A stretch of DNA of 46,913 bases from Priapulus caudatus (lineage: Eukaryota; Priapulida; Priapulimorpha; Priapulimorphida; Priapulidae), in the NCBI RefSeq assembly GCF_000485595.1, contig NW_014578320.1:75206-122118 (forward strand). The letters are read 5' to 3'. The translations under genes and the position numbers were made by a program. Shown in pieces: positions 1 through 9,980 of the stretch; position 1 is the stretch's first letter, and each line of letters starts with the position of its first letter. Under the pieces are notes generated by a model. The model ran no database searches and was not told the DNA's origin. It was given only the letters and a program-made list of their open reading frames with translations.

Positions 1-57
1 CCTACCGTACGACGTAGGTACGAACGGTTAACGGTAGTACTAACCTACCGTTCCGTA

Positions 58-64
58 CACACAC

Positions 65-129
<65 letters not shown>

Positions 130-154
130 GCACGCACGCACGCACGCCCGCACG

Positions 155-203
<49 letters not shown>

Positions 204-205
204 CC
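58..205. repeat. Compound microsatellite (CA)n-(GCAC)n-(TA)n
   Basis: An almost pure CA run from about 58 to 124 passes into GCAC tetramers (about 125-150), CA again, then TA to about 200. Open frames across it are translations of the dinucleotide and are not genes. Alternating purine-pyrimidine runs like this can adopt Z-DNA in principle. Confidence 0.95.
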
Positions 206-483
206 ATACATATAATATAGTAGGGTAACACATATTATGCTATTATTGATAACACCTATCGACACGAATCAATAATTAATAGTAGTTCCGCGTGCCCTTG
301 CAGGACCCATTTACCTTCAAGCGCTGAACAATCGAACAATCTTTGACTAAAGGAACGTACACATTACGCTTGTCTTCATGTTTGTGCGTGTGTGTATGTT
401 TGTGTTTATGATTATGTTTGTGTTTGTGTTTATTTATTTGTGTTGTGATTTTCTGTTTTTCTCATCTTTACGTTTGTCTTTAG

Positions 484-624
484 GTTTACGTGCTCACCAT
501 TAAGGACAACACGGCCGATGAGTTGAAACTCGAGATAGGGGATACGATGTATGACCTTCGGGGCTACATGTACACACATGGCGGCGTTATTATCGGTGTG
601 TCATCACTGTGTTCACTTCATTAG
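484..624 (+). CDS. Candidate internal exon, gene unknown
   Basis: A T-rich stretch (about 380-481) ends in TTTGTCTTTAG, a good 3' splice site, and an open frame starts directly at 484 in phase 0. It reads VYVLTIKDNTADELKLEIGD, then TMYDLRGYMYTHGG, and continues to a TAG at 622-624. The composition is mixed and protein-like, unlike the low-complexity frames elsewhere in the window. The exon probably ends earlier, at one of the GT dinucleotides near 595-600 (around TATCGGTGTG), because the last residues look intronic. It has no start codon, as expected of an internal exon. I do not recognise the family; the acidic beta-rich look suggests a globular domain but nothing more. No second exon of the same gene was found nearby, so the gene may be broken by the 53-bp satellite or run off the left edge. 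Confidence 0.4.
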   Translation, partial: VYVLTIKDNTADELKLEIGDTMYDLRGYMYTHGGVIIGVSSLCSLH

Positions 625-838
625 TAAATATCATGATTTGAGTGCCTGCAGGCTCCTTAATTACAATCACATCTGTTAACGCTGGATGGTGAAACCCGGT
701 AATTGTTACTTATGCTTAATTGGTTAATTAGTAACTAATCATGAGTTTAATTAATAATAACAACGTTAGACGAATGAATTTAGATACGGACCGTAAGCTT
801 TAATTGAAGTGCTGCGGCGATAAAAATAGATCCGAACT

Positions 839-1313
839 AGACGTGATGCGGCCATGATGCCGAGGCGCGCCGAGGATTGACACTTTGTGTCTTCCAATCA
901 CAGCCTACGCCGCACCAGTGTTTTATTTTTTAAATATGGGGATCCATTGGACCACCAAATCGCCGATCTCACGAACTGGGGCATTCTGCTAGGCTAGAAC
1001 GGTTTCCTACGATAAAGGTTGGCACAAATACGAAAATAACACGCTGAATACTACTTTAGCCCAAGGCGCTACGTCCTTATGTTGCATTTTCGCATTTCCG
1101 TAATCAGAATAAGCCCCGCCTTCTTCGTTGATGGGCATGAATGGGGCGTCAACGACGTGACCCGTTACTGCGTGTAGGTGTTTTGCTTTACGTAAATAAT
1201 GAAAAGCCCGGCAGATGCATTTCGCACCGAAGTGGAAAAATTTGTCATTTTTACCTGCTTTCGTAAGTGAACGAGTGCGTCATTCATTGAACATTAAAGT
1301 TTTTCTTAAAATT
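839..1313 (+). repeat. Dispersed repeat R1, copy 1
   Basis: About 470 bp aligning with 31018-31490 in the same orientation and, over its last ~235 bp, with 33595-33831 in reverse. Shared landmarks are GATTGACACTTTGTGTCTTC, the phrase AATAAGCCCCGCCTTCTTC, and the end GTCATTCATTGAACATTAAAG. All three copies end at or near CATTCATTGAA, which suggests a defined 3' boundary. Reading frames differ between copies and are interrupted here, so the family is probably non-coding or a decayed element. Confidence 0.75.
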
Positions 1314-1531
1314 AAATAATTCCGAAAATCGCTAACCGCGCTACTCGATTGTTTTAGCCAAATGAACGTAGCTATGTGTGTGACGTCTTGCCCGCGCGCT
1401 TTATGCTTGGCTCTACCAATAATCATAATGGATGCTGCAGCGAATACCCAAACGATTATTATACTCAAATGTACACATTTAATTGCATTCGCAGCTGAAG
1501 GCACATGAAACGAACTCCCACACGAAACACG

Positions 1532-2992
1532 GTCAGCACATACGTTACTATATAGAGTCGTACGACGTGTACACCTCACTTACCGTCAGCACATACGTTA
1601 CTATATAGAGTCGTACGACGTGTACACCTCACTTACCGTCAGCACATACGTTACTATATAGAGTCGTACGACGTGTACACCTCACTTACCGTCAGCACGT
1701 AACACGGTCAGCACATACGTTACTATATAAGAGTCGTTACGACCGTGGTACACCTACACATTTACTCGTCAGCACATAACGTTACTATAGTAGAGTCGTC
1801 GGACGTGCTACACTCACTTAGCCCGTCAGGCACGTAACGTTACTATATAGAGTCCGTATGACGTGTTTACACCGTCAACTTAACCGGTCAGCACATGACG
1901 TTATAATATAGAGTCGTAGCGACGTGTACACGCTCTCTTACCGTCAGCACATACGTTACTATATAGAGATCCGTACGACGTTACACCCTCTCACTTACCG
2001 TTCAGCACATACGTTACTTATATAGAGTCGTACGACTCGTGTAGCACCGTCACTTTAGCCGTCAGCACATACGTTACTATATAGAGTCGTACGACGTGTA
2101 CACCTCACTTACCGTCAGCACGTACGTTACTATATGGAGTCGTACGACGTGTACACCTCACGTTACCGTAGCAATAACGTTACTATATAGAGTCGTACGA
2201 CGTGTACACCTCACTTACCGCCAGCAGCATACGTTACTATATAGAGTTCGTACGACGTGTACAACGCTCACTTACCCGTCAGCACATACGTTCACTATAT
2301 AAGGTCGTACGACGCTGTACACCTCAGTATACCGTCAGCACATACGTTACTATAATAGAGTCGTACGACGCTGGTACACCTACCTTACCGCGTCAGCACG
2401 ATACGTTATCATATAAGAGTCGTACGACGGTGTACAACGGCTCACTTAGACGCGTCAGCAACCATATCGTTACTATAATACGAGTCGTACGACGTGTGAC
2501 ACCTACTTACGCGTCAGGCACATACGTTACTTATAGTAAGTCGTACGACCGTGTACAGCCCTCACTGTACCGTCAGCACATACGCTTACTATATTAGAAG
2601 TCGTACGACGCTGTACACGCTCACTAACCGTCAGCAACATACGTACTGATATAGAGTCGTACGACGTGTAACATCCTCATTAGCGCCGTCAGCACCTACG
2701 TTACTATATAGACGTCGTACGACTGGACGTGTACACCGTGCACTTTACCGGTCAGCACAATACGTTACTATATGAGCTAGAAGTCGTACGACGTGTACAC
2801 CTGCACTTAACCGTCAGCACATACGTTATCTATAATAGAGTCGTACGACGTGTACACCTCACTTACCGTCCAGCACATACGTTTACTATCTAGTAAGTCG
2901 TACGACGTGTACACCTCACTTACGCGTGCAGGCACATACGTTACTTAATAGAGTCGTACGACGTGTACACCACCTCCACTACCGTCAGCACA
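1532..2992. repeat. 53-bp satellite array, about 27 copies
   Basis: The unit begins GTCAGCACATACGTTACTAT, passes through a perfect 10-bp palindrome GTCGTACGAC, and ends CACCTCACTTACC. The first three units (1532 onward) are identical and exactly 53 bp. Later units differ mainly by one-base insertions and deletions rather than substitutions, while the palindromic core is retained in nearly all. Frames across the array are translations of the unit. The indel style looks more like consensus error than ordinary satellite divergence. Confidence 0.93.
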
Positions 2993-3002
2993 TAACTGCA
3001 GT

Positions 3003-3790
3003 CGAACTGCAGAGTATGTCGTTTGTAGACCCGATCTGTTGGTGGGGAAGCTCCAGCTGGCGAATCGGGTCTGCAAATAGATTTTTTATTACACTACGCT
3101 TTTTTTATAATGCTCGTGGGCGGATGTCGCGTGGCGTGTAGTATTGAATCCCCCGCTCGCCTCCCCCACCTCCGCTTCCCCTCCCCTCCCCACTCCTCTG
3201 CCCCTCCGCCTGCCCTTTCCCTCTCCACACGTGCCAAGACGGGTGACTATTGCGCGTCTGCCTCATCACCGAGATCTGATGCACCGTGATGGGCGGACGC
3301 TAGGCATGTTGCGTGTTAGGCGGATCATTCACGAATGTCATCTATTCAAGGTCTATGGGGGGCAGAGTGTGTGTTATTTTCACTGCTCTGAGTGGATACG
3401 GTTTGCCTATCTACGCAGCGGCTGGCTGCTTCGAAAAAGAGGAGAAAGTCTTATAGGAATAGGCCTCGATTAATATGCTAATGTCATGGAAACGTGTGAT
3501 TTGCCGGGCTCGCAGCATCGGCATTCACAAGGCACTTGAAGCGTTTCAATAAAATATAATGCTAACTAATACGAAATCTAGGTACTACCAACTTCTTAAT
3601 GTTTCTATAGCTCTCTTCAGCCTATTATATGGCCGACAGTTTCCTGTAAATTCCGTCCAAATCTACGTGCAACCGCTACGCAAAATCTACAGCTGCCAGC
3701 CGCCATTTGCTCTTCGCGCGCTCTACTGTTGCAGCGCTTGACACCTAATATATATACACTGAATATATACACTAATCATATATCAGTGCT
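3003..3790 (+). repeat. Block A, copy 1
   Basis: Direct duplicate of 6115-6830. Shared landmarks in order: GCAGAGTATGTCGTTTGTAG, a C-rich tract near 3150-3220, GATCATTCACGAATGTCATC, ACTTGAAGCGTTTCAATAAA, and GACAGTTTCCTGTAAATTCC. It ends in a TATA-rich palindromic segment. Differences from copy 2 are mostly one-base indels, which break any frame differently in the two copies, so I do not call a gene. The AATAAA inside GTTTCAATAAAATATAATGC could act as a poly(A) signal. Confidence 0.8.
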
Positions 3791-4035
3791 ATATATTAGT
3801 GTATATATATTAGTGTAAGCGTGGCCACAGTAGAGCCAAGAAAGGCAATGGCGATTGCAGCGTAGGATTTTGTAGGGTTGCGAGCGTAAGGAATTTGAGC
3901 ACGGGAATTTACAGAAACTGTCGGCAATAATAGGTGAAAGAGAGTATAGAAACATTAAGAAGTTGGTAGTACCTAGATTTCGTATTTAGTTAGCATTATA
4001 TTTTATTGAAACGCTTCAAGTGCCTGTGATCGCAT
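3530..4035. repeat. Foldback: inverted repeat of the block A 3' part
   Basis: 3530-3745 (CACTTGAAGCGTTTCAATAA to the TACTGTTGCAGCGCTT segment) reappears in reverse complement at about 3815-4030, ending TTATTGAAACGCTTCAAGTG. The centre near 3750-3815 is an AT-rich palindrome with repeated TATATACACTAATATA. Stem length is about 215 bp, with indels. Such a foldback could form a cruciform or be a trace of a snap-back duplication. Confidence 0.8.
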
Positions 4036-4047
4036 TCATATCCCGCG

Positions 4048-4160
4048 GGGCAGGAGAGAGAGAGAGAGAGAGCGCGCGCGCGCGAGAGAGAGAGAGAGAG
4101 CGCACGCGAGAGATAGAGAGAGAAAGAGAGAGTGGGGGAGACTAAATAGAGAAAGAGAGA
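4048..4160. repeat. (GA)n/(GC)n low-complexity tract
   Basis: GA dinucleotides interrupted by GCGCGCGCGC and GCGCACGCG, then degenerate GA-rich DNA to about 4160. The same tract appears in reverse as CT-rich sequence at 13610-13730, part of a larger inverted duplication. Confidence 0.85.
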
Positions 4161-4327
4161 AGATGGCATGTAGAAAGCGAGGAGGAGAAAGCATTTTGCG
4201 GCCATTAAACATTATTTTCAAAACGCATTGATTGCGCTAAAATCTGATATCTGAGCAGTGATTGGCTGACGCAGACTGGGAATAGCGGATGCGTTATTGC
4301 AGTACGTGTGGATGTGAGAGAGCTCAC

Positions 4328-4431
4328 CTTGGAGACGTTCGGGTTGTGGTAGTGAATACTGTCCATACAGTACTGAGACTGGTTCTGCTTCGGCACGTAC
4401 ATGAGGTCGTAGGACGAGACGTGAGACGCAT
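4328..4431 (-). CDS. Candidate internal exon, gene unknown
   Basis: On the minus strand a 104-bp open segment sits between a possible acceptor (TTTGCATATAG) and an excellent donor (TCCAAG|GTGAGC). The frame reads ASHVSSYDLMYVPKQNQSQY, then CMDSIHYHNPNVSK, ending in phase 0 at the donor. The Tyr-, Asn- and His-rich but non-repetitive composition looks like real protein. An inverted, indel-riddled copy lies at 13315-13430. The upstream poly-pyrimidine signal is weak, so the 5' edge is uncertain. I do not recognise the family. Possible short upstream coding sequence is lost in a TA microsatellite about 90 bp further along the minus strand. Confidence 0.45.
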
Positions 4432-4517
4432 CTATATGCAAATCATAATATGATACATATACATATGAACCAAGAGTACGCACGCAGACACACATACATT
4501 ATAACATAAGAGAAATC

Positions 4518-4572
<55 letters not shown>

Positions 4573-4600
4573 ATATATAAATAATAATTATAAATAAATA
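4518..4600. repeat. (AT)n microsatellite and AT-rich run
   Basis: Pure AT alternation from about 4519 to 4566, then imperfect TAATA/TAAATA to about 4605. The inverted copy near 13216 abuts the N gap, suggesting this tract is what broke the assembly there. Confidence 0.9.
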
Positions 4601-4690
4601 AAAAACGCAAATACCAACTGTACGGTTTTAAGGATGTTTGAAAATGCATGGATGGAGCTAGAATTAAGCTTGAGGCTGCTCATTACCAGG

Positions 4691-4863
4691 ATTCGCGCCA
4701 GCGTGGCGCCGATATAAAAAACATGCTCTCCCTCTGGGTGGAGGGATACACATCCTGATTGCTATTCTCTGAGTGGCCGCATCGCAAAAACGTTTACAAT
4801 TCGCAAACACCGAGTTGGAAAAATCTCACAACTAGTTGCTATCGGCGCCATGCTGGCGGGAAT
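4691..4863. mobile_element. Small inverted-repeat (MITE-like) element
   Basis: ATTCGCGCCAGCGTGGCGCC at 4691-4710 continuing GATA matches, in reverse, TATCGGCGCCATGCTGGCGG at 4840-4859 continuing GAAT. That gives 24-bp termini with about two mismatches around a 125-bp interior with no frame. No clear target-site duplication is visible. The size and structure suit a non-autonomous DNA transposon, but a single copy cannot prove mobility. Confidence 0.55.
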
Positions 4864-6114
4864 TAATACATGCGAAAAAATGCGTATCTGCGTCGCCCCG
4901 CGCGTACAATACGGGTCAAATGTTGAAACGTTTGCCGCCCCGCTGTCGATAACGTAAGAGCTTTGAACATATGATAATATATATTATAGAGAGAGGTTGG
5001 TAGAAATAAGAAAAATGCCTAGTTGCCTGCATGAAGTCGATCGATAGTGTAGGCCTAAACCCAGCTTAATTGCGAAAATTGTCCAATTCGCCAATTTGCC
5101 AGCATAAAGTCGGTAGCGTAAACCAAGCTTTACTATAGACATCTACTGTTACGAAAGCAATACCAGTAAGTATTGGAGTGGTCGGGAAAAATACGAGAAC
5201 CGCCAGGAAGACTTTGAATTAATTACTTCAGCAGGATGTGTTCGGAATTAGTTCCTTTATAAGCGATTAGTTTGGTGCGGCGTAACCGTTTTTATGTCTT
5301 TGTGCAAAAAAAGCTAGCGTGGCGCGTTTTTTAATTATCCGTCCGCGCGCGTTCCTTTGTTTAGTTGCTATACTTGTTTACCAGCGGCGTGGAAGTAATA
5401 CTGCTTCGCCTAAAAACACAACGATAACGTCCATGGAGATTGGAGGTTGGCACAGAAGCTAATTATCAGCAAATATTTAGGTTAAATTGACTACGTCACA
5501 AATTTTCTATGGTGTATGTTTGTAAATTGTTTGTTGCGATATTTTTTACATTAAAAGTAAGTAATAACGGGGCTAAATGTATTCTCAAATTCTTACCTGA
5601 TAAGATTGTTTCTCAACTAGTTGAAAAAAAAAACTGGGCGATGTCAGATATTTATCACGACAGTAAATGCTTGCTATGTGCTGAGTCACGAGTGTTTGTT
5701 CACAACGAACACGGAATAGCAAAATAGGAAGTATAACGCAGCAATTTAACTACAAAAAGTGAACAGAATTACTTGCATTTTGTGAAAAAGTGCACATCGT
5801 ATTTTCACTTTTTCTATTTACGGTGACGTAATCACTAGGTGCTATAATTGATGTATAAAATAGGTACAAGGAAAGGTCAGGATTATTGTGAAGGGTGGTG
5901 CCCAGATGTCGGTTAGCTACGGCATACTTATGCCACGTATAGGATGAGGGCGGCTTCAGAGTCGTTATTAGGAAAATGAAATTTCCCTCTTTTAACATTA
6001 CCAAATTGGATTTGATTTGGATAGATTAGTAGACTGTATTTTTTACATTCACAATTATTTTTTTCTTATAGCTTTTTGATTAATTGCATCTCGTTTAGGT
6101 TCGCCACTGCAGTC
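4864..6114. other. No supported gene
   Basis: Moderately AT-rich DNA. A 72-codon ATG frame at 5509-5727 (+), including KFLPDKIVSQLVEKKNWAMS, is open and not low-complexity, but it crosses an A9 run, has no recognisable domain and no second copy, so I leave it as a possible small ORF only. A short direct repeat (TAAACCCAGCTT / TAAACCAAGCTT) lies near 5050-5130. Nothing else stands out. Confidence 0.5.
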
Positions 6115-6830
6115 TACTGCAGAGTATGTCGTTTGTAGACCGATTGGTTGGTCGGTAACTCCAGCTGCGAATCCGTCTGCAAATAGATGTATTACACCTA
6201 CGCTTTTTTTATAATCTCGTGGCGGATGTCGCGTGGCGTGTATTATTGATCCCCTCCCCTCCCCTCCCCTCCCCTCCCCTTCCCTCTCCCACACGTCCCA
6301 AGACGGGAACTATTGCGCGGTCTCTCATCACCGAGATCTGATCACGTGATGCGGACGCAGCATGTTGCGTGTTAGGCGGATCATTCACAATGTCATCTAT
6401 TCAAGGTCTAGGGGGGAAGAGTGTGTGTTATTTCACTCTCTGAGTGGATACGTTGCCTATCTACGAGAGGCTGCTGCTGCTTCGAAAAAGAGGAGAAAGT
6501 CTTATAGGAATAGGCTCGAATTTAATTGCTAATGTCATGGAAACGTGTGATTTGCCGGCTCGCAGCATCGCATTCACAGGCACTTGAAGCGTTTCAATAA
6601 AATATAATGCTAACTAAATACGAAATCTAGGTACTACCAACTTCTTAATGTTTCTATGCTCTCTTTCACCTATTATTGCCGACAGTTTCCTGTAAATTCC
6701 GTCCAAATCCTACGTGCAACGCTACCAAAATCCTACGCTGCCAGCCGCCATTGCTTTCGCGGCTCTACTGTTGCACGCTTACACTAATATATATACACTA
6801 ATATATACACTATATATATTAGTGTATATA
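6115..6830 (+). repeat. Block A, copy 2
   Basis: Direct duplicate of 3003-3790 about 3.1 kb downstream. It carries a (CCCCT)n tract at 6250-6285 where copy 1 has a more degenerate C-rich stretch. It ends in the same TATA-rich segment (6783-6830), where it meets the outer end of the left palindrome arm. Here the block is not followed by its own inverted copy, unlike copy 1. Confidence 0.8.
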
Positions 6831-7254
6831 TCACAACGGCCCACGACTCCACAATCATGCACACACACACACAAACATGCGCCCCACAAACACAACACCA
6901 CACAGCACCCAGCCACACCACACCACACACACTCACGACGCATATTAATATATATACTATAACTATATATATATATAGTATATATATATATAAATGTACT
7001 GCCGTAATGTAACTCTGTGTAAGTAATTAGTTTGTAGCAGCATCAAGTGTTTCGTTTATTCCGCGCAATAAAACACCGGAACACATGACCGCGCGATATA
7101 TTCCACTTCTAATTACTTCCTAATTAAACGTGATATTTTAAACCTTGTCTCGGTGAAATCGCGATGTATCAATGTACGCTATCAGTGATGACCTGTGCGC
7201 GCATCATACACGCGCGTGTTGAAAATACGCGAATACGTGCGGCAGGCCACGATA

Positions 7255-7320
7255 CAGTATATATATATATTTCTATATCTATAAATAAATAAATAAATAT
7301 TATATAATTTTATATGTTGT
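7255..7320. repeat. TA/TAAA low-complexity tract
   Basis: TATATATA followed by (AAAT)n and AT-rich sequence. The matching place in the right arm (about 21640-21860) is interrupted by a 180-bp poly-G block that is absent here. Confidence 0.85.
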
Positions 7321-7399
7321 ATTGTACATTGCGTTTAATGTAACCAGTGGTGCTTCTAGCCAGACAGGAATGTGCGACTAATTGGCCTTGTGTTTCTGG

Positions 7400-7790
7400 C
7401 CTGTGGTTCGTTATTGTTTTTGTAATGACACGCAAAAACGTGGACTAGGGCGGCGGACTATATCTGCGTAGCTCGCGCGCGTCCCCTATATAGCCCCGCC
7501 AAGGTCCGCCGTTAATGCAAAAAAACGGCCGGTCGGATTAACTGTCCGTCGAGCTGTTTTAGAAGCGATAGAAGTAGAGAGTAGAGAATACCTACCCGGA
7601 GACGTAGAGGGATTTTACGTGAGTCATAGATCGATGAGAGAGCCAGAGAGGAAGTGTTCCGGGCCAGCGGTTTCAATATGGGACGAAACCTAGGCTGTCG
7701 TATGTAGTATGTATGTATATATTTTGTATGTGACCGAGTGACTAAATAAATCAGTCTTCAATAACAATCTGCTACGATGGATCATACTGC
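7400..7790 (+). mobile_element. LTR-like module in the left arm
   Basis: The stretch has the order of signals seen in a retrotransposon LTR: a TATA-like CCCCTATATAGCCCCGCC near 7484-7501 and a poly(A)-like ACTAAATAAATCAGTC near 7740-7757, both on the plus strand about 250 bp apart. No coding sequence follows, and I could not fix TG/CA ends or a tRNA-primer site. It may instead be the promoter and 3' end of a short host or SINE transcript. The right arm copy is 21190-21560 in reverse. Confidence 0.25.
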
Positions 7791-8330
7791 TACTACTCCT
7801 TGCTGCAATCATCTATGTATCGTATCACGCTAGCGATGGGGCGAGCGGAAACAACACACTTTCCCGTACAAACAGTATGATATGAGAGAAGGTCCTTTGG
7901 GGCTGTCATCAGGCATTGTCGTTTCAATAATTTCAAGCGCCTTTATGGGGTTAAGAGGCTCACCTCTACTGCTAACGAACGACAGTTCAGGTCAAGAAGG
8001 TAGCTAGGCTATCCGCATGTTTCTAATCGAAGTTTCTTCTTTGGCTTCTTAACCTTTGCCGTAAATTGAGAGCCAGATTCGTTCGGCGCGGATAGTGTCG
8101 CTATTGGTTTGAAGACGGCTATTGCAAAGACCTATGTTTCGCCCGGCGGAGGCATAGATGATTCAACTGCCGCCTGTATGGCACATCGGTAATAGTCTAC
8201 CACTCCGGCTGAGAGCCATTACAAGCGAAGCGGTTCGAGCGTGTGCGACGCCCTTTATTATGGAGTTTCAACGAAATCGTCGCATGTCGTCGCGGCGTGC
8301 GCGATCGGCGCGTGTGTGCTGTGTGGAGTA
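7791..8330. other. Arm interior without a supported gene
   Basis: About 540 bp with no convincing frame; matched in reverse by 20690-21190. A 131-bp stretch at 8158-8290 is open on the plus strand, but the frame runs straight into the TG tract and the right-arm copy breaks it. Confidence 0.5.
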
Positions 8331-8629
8331 TGGTTCGCGCCGGTGGTGTGTTGTGTGTGTGTGTTGTGTGTGTGTGTGTTGTGGTGTTGTGGTGTGTGTG
8401 TGGTGAGTGGTGTGTGTTGTGTGCGTGCGCGCGCGCGTGTGTGCGCGTGTGTGGGTGTGTGTTCGTGTGTGTGCGCGCGTGTGTGTGGGCGTGTGTGTGT
8501 GCGCATGTGTGTAACGCGTGTGTGTGTTCGTGTGAGTGTGCGCGCGGTTTGCGTGCGTGTGTGTGCGTGCACGATGCCGTTGCGTATGTGTGTGTGTGTG
8601 TGTGCGCGCGGCGGGTGTGTTTGTGTATG

Positions 8630-8673
<44 letters not shown>

Positions 8674-8725
8674 TGCGTGTGTATTGTGTGTGTGTGTGTG
8701 TGTGTGTGTGTTGTGTGTCGTGTGA
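8330..8725. repeat. Long (TG)n/(CG)n alternating tract
   Basis: Nearly 400 bp of TG alternation with CG inserts, which would be Z-DNA prone. Long frames on all readings (Cys/Val on plus, Thr/His on minus) are artefacts of the dinucleotide. The mirror tract in the right arm (20030-20690) is about 260 bp longer. Confidence 0.95.
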
Positions 8726-9542
8726 CAAACGAATTCAAAATGAGCGCTTAAAGATAGTGATTCAAACAAGTCTTTCTGGTCGTTCTCGTATTTTTTCCGG
8801 ACCCCTGCAAATCAAACTCACTTGTAAGTGCTTCCAATAACTGCAAGTGCCTACCAGTAGGGCTAACCATGTCTTAGAACACTCGAAATTGTTGTTTTTC
8901 TCGCGCAATATGCAACAAGCAAAGTTTTTTTGTTGACGGCGGTTGCACCTATGAGCCACTTGTTCTCGGGAGATCCGTGTCTTACACTTCTTGTAATGGA
9001 AATTGCATGAAGTTAACGTACAGAGACGGCTGGTAGCAGTCCTACAAGCCGCCTATAACGCCCCAGAATAACGACTTTGACCTTTGTCGGAATTAGATAC
9101 TTGTTGTCCATCATGATAGTTCATGAATGTTGCTTCGTTTATTGCGATAATTCTTATATACGATGACGACATAATCCTTGGCATTTTCAAGCTCAATGCA
9201 ATAAGTAGCCCATCAATGACATGTTTTGGATTTTGCATGTATTTAACTGACTGAATGATTCCTATTAACAAGTTAAGATGCTCTTACAAGCGGGAGAGCG
9301 CTGGCGGCTTTGCCATTAGGCAAAATGATGGCAACTCAGCGCATGAGGAGAAACAAGTCCCGCCGATTGACGTGAGATCAGGTCGTGGAGAGAGATGACA
9401 AACAATGGATAACCCCAGTCAAAATTAGTAGCTGAAGTTGACTGTGGAAAGAAGTCATCGAAAGGGCACGCATTAGAGTGTGGCGATGATACGGAGTGCG
9501 TTATAAACGGACGGCGCGATACAGTACGCTGGGCATTACTAG
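8726..9542. other. Arm interior without a supported gene
   Basis: Mixed-composition DNA mirrored at 19246-20030. Two minus-strand frames (9053-9271 and 9316-9558) are open here but neither is preserved in the right-arm copy, and neither shows a family I recognise. It may be intron of the gene whose exon is at 9877. Confidence 0.45.
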
Positions 9543-9812
9543 CGGTATGATACAGCACGGTAATGATACAACATGGTATGATACAGTACGGTGGATACAG
9601 TACGGTGGATGATACAGGGCACGGTATGATACAACATGGTTATGATACGTAGCGGTCGATACAGTACGGTATGATACAGCACGGCATGATACAACATATG
9701 GTATGATTAACAGTATGAATACAGCACGTTGATTACAGTATGATTACAGGCACTGGTATGATACAGTACGGCATGTTACAGTACGGTATGATACAGTACG
9801 GCATGATACAGG
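9543..9812. repeat. 15-bp tandem array, left arm
   Basis: Repeats of TACGGTATGATACAG with variants CACGG, AACATGG and GCATG; about 18 units with frequent indels. It lies directly upstream of the exon at 9877. The reverse-complement array is at 18918-19240. Confidence 0.88.
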
Positions 9813-9876
9813 CAGCGCATCGGTACAGTGATCGTACGTGTCGTCAACGAGTCATCTCTCGTCTTTCTTCGTACAG

Positions 9877-9980
9877 GTTATCCGAGGCCACTGGCGACAT
9901 AGAAGTGAAGCTATCCGTGAATGCGAATGAGCACGGCAAGGTTATCACAGGCGTGGTGTCGTGGACGTCAACGCAAGCAG
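9877..9980 (+). CDS. Candidate internal exon with strong splice sites
   Basis: A pyrimidine-rich acceptor (CTCGTCTTTCTTCGTACAG) precedes 9877, and the donor GCAAGCAG|GTAAGA follows 9980. The 104-bp exon is open in one frame, starting at 9878: LSEATGDIEVKLSVNANEHG, then KVITGVVSWTSTQA, with a split final codon (phase 1). The sequence is protein-like with alternating beta-type hydrophobics. I do not recognise the family. The mirrored copy at 18694-18802 is 109 bp and frame-broken. The last 27 bp plus the first 17 bp of intron match the unit of the 44-bp array that follows, so this exon appears to be the source of that array. Confidence 0.5.

Noticed and set aside
1532-2992. CRISPR-like regularly spaced repeats (53-bp and 44-bp arrays)
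   Set aside because: Units abut with no unique spacers; these are eukaryotic satellites.
8197-8840. Frames of 156-199 codons over the TG tract (Cys/Val or Thr/His rich)
   Set aside because: All frames on both strands are open because the sequence is a dinucleotide repeat; no protein signal.
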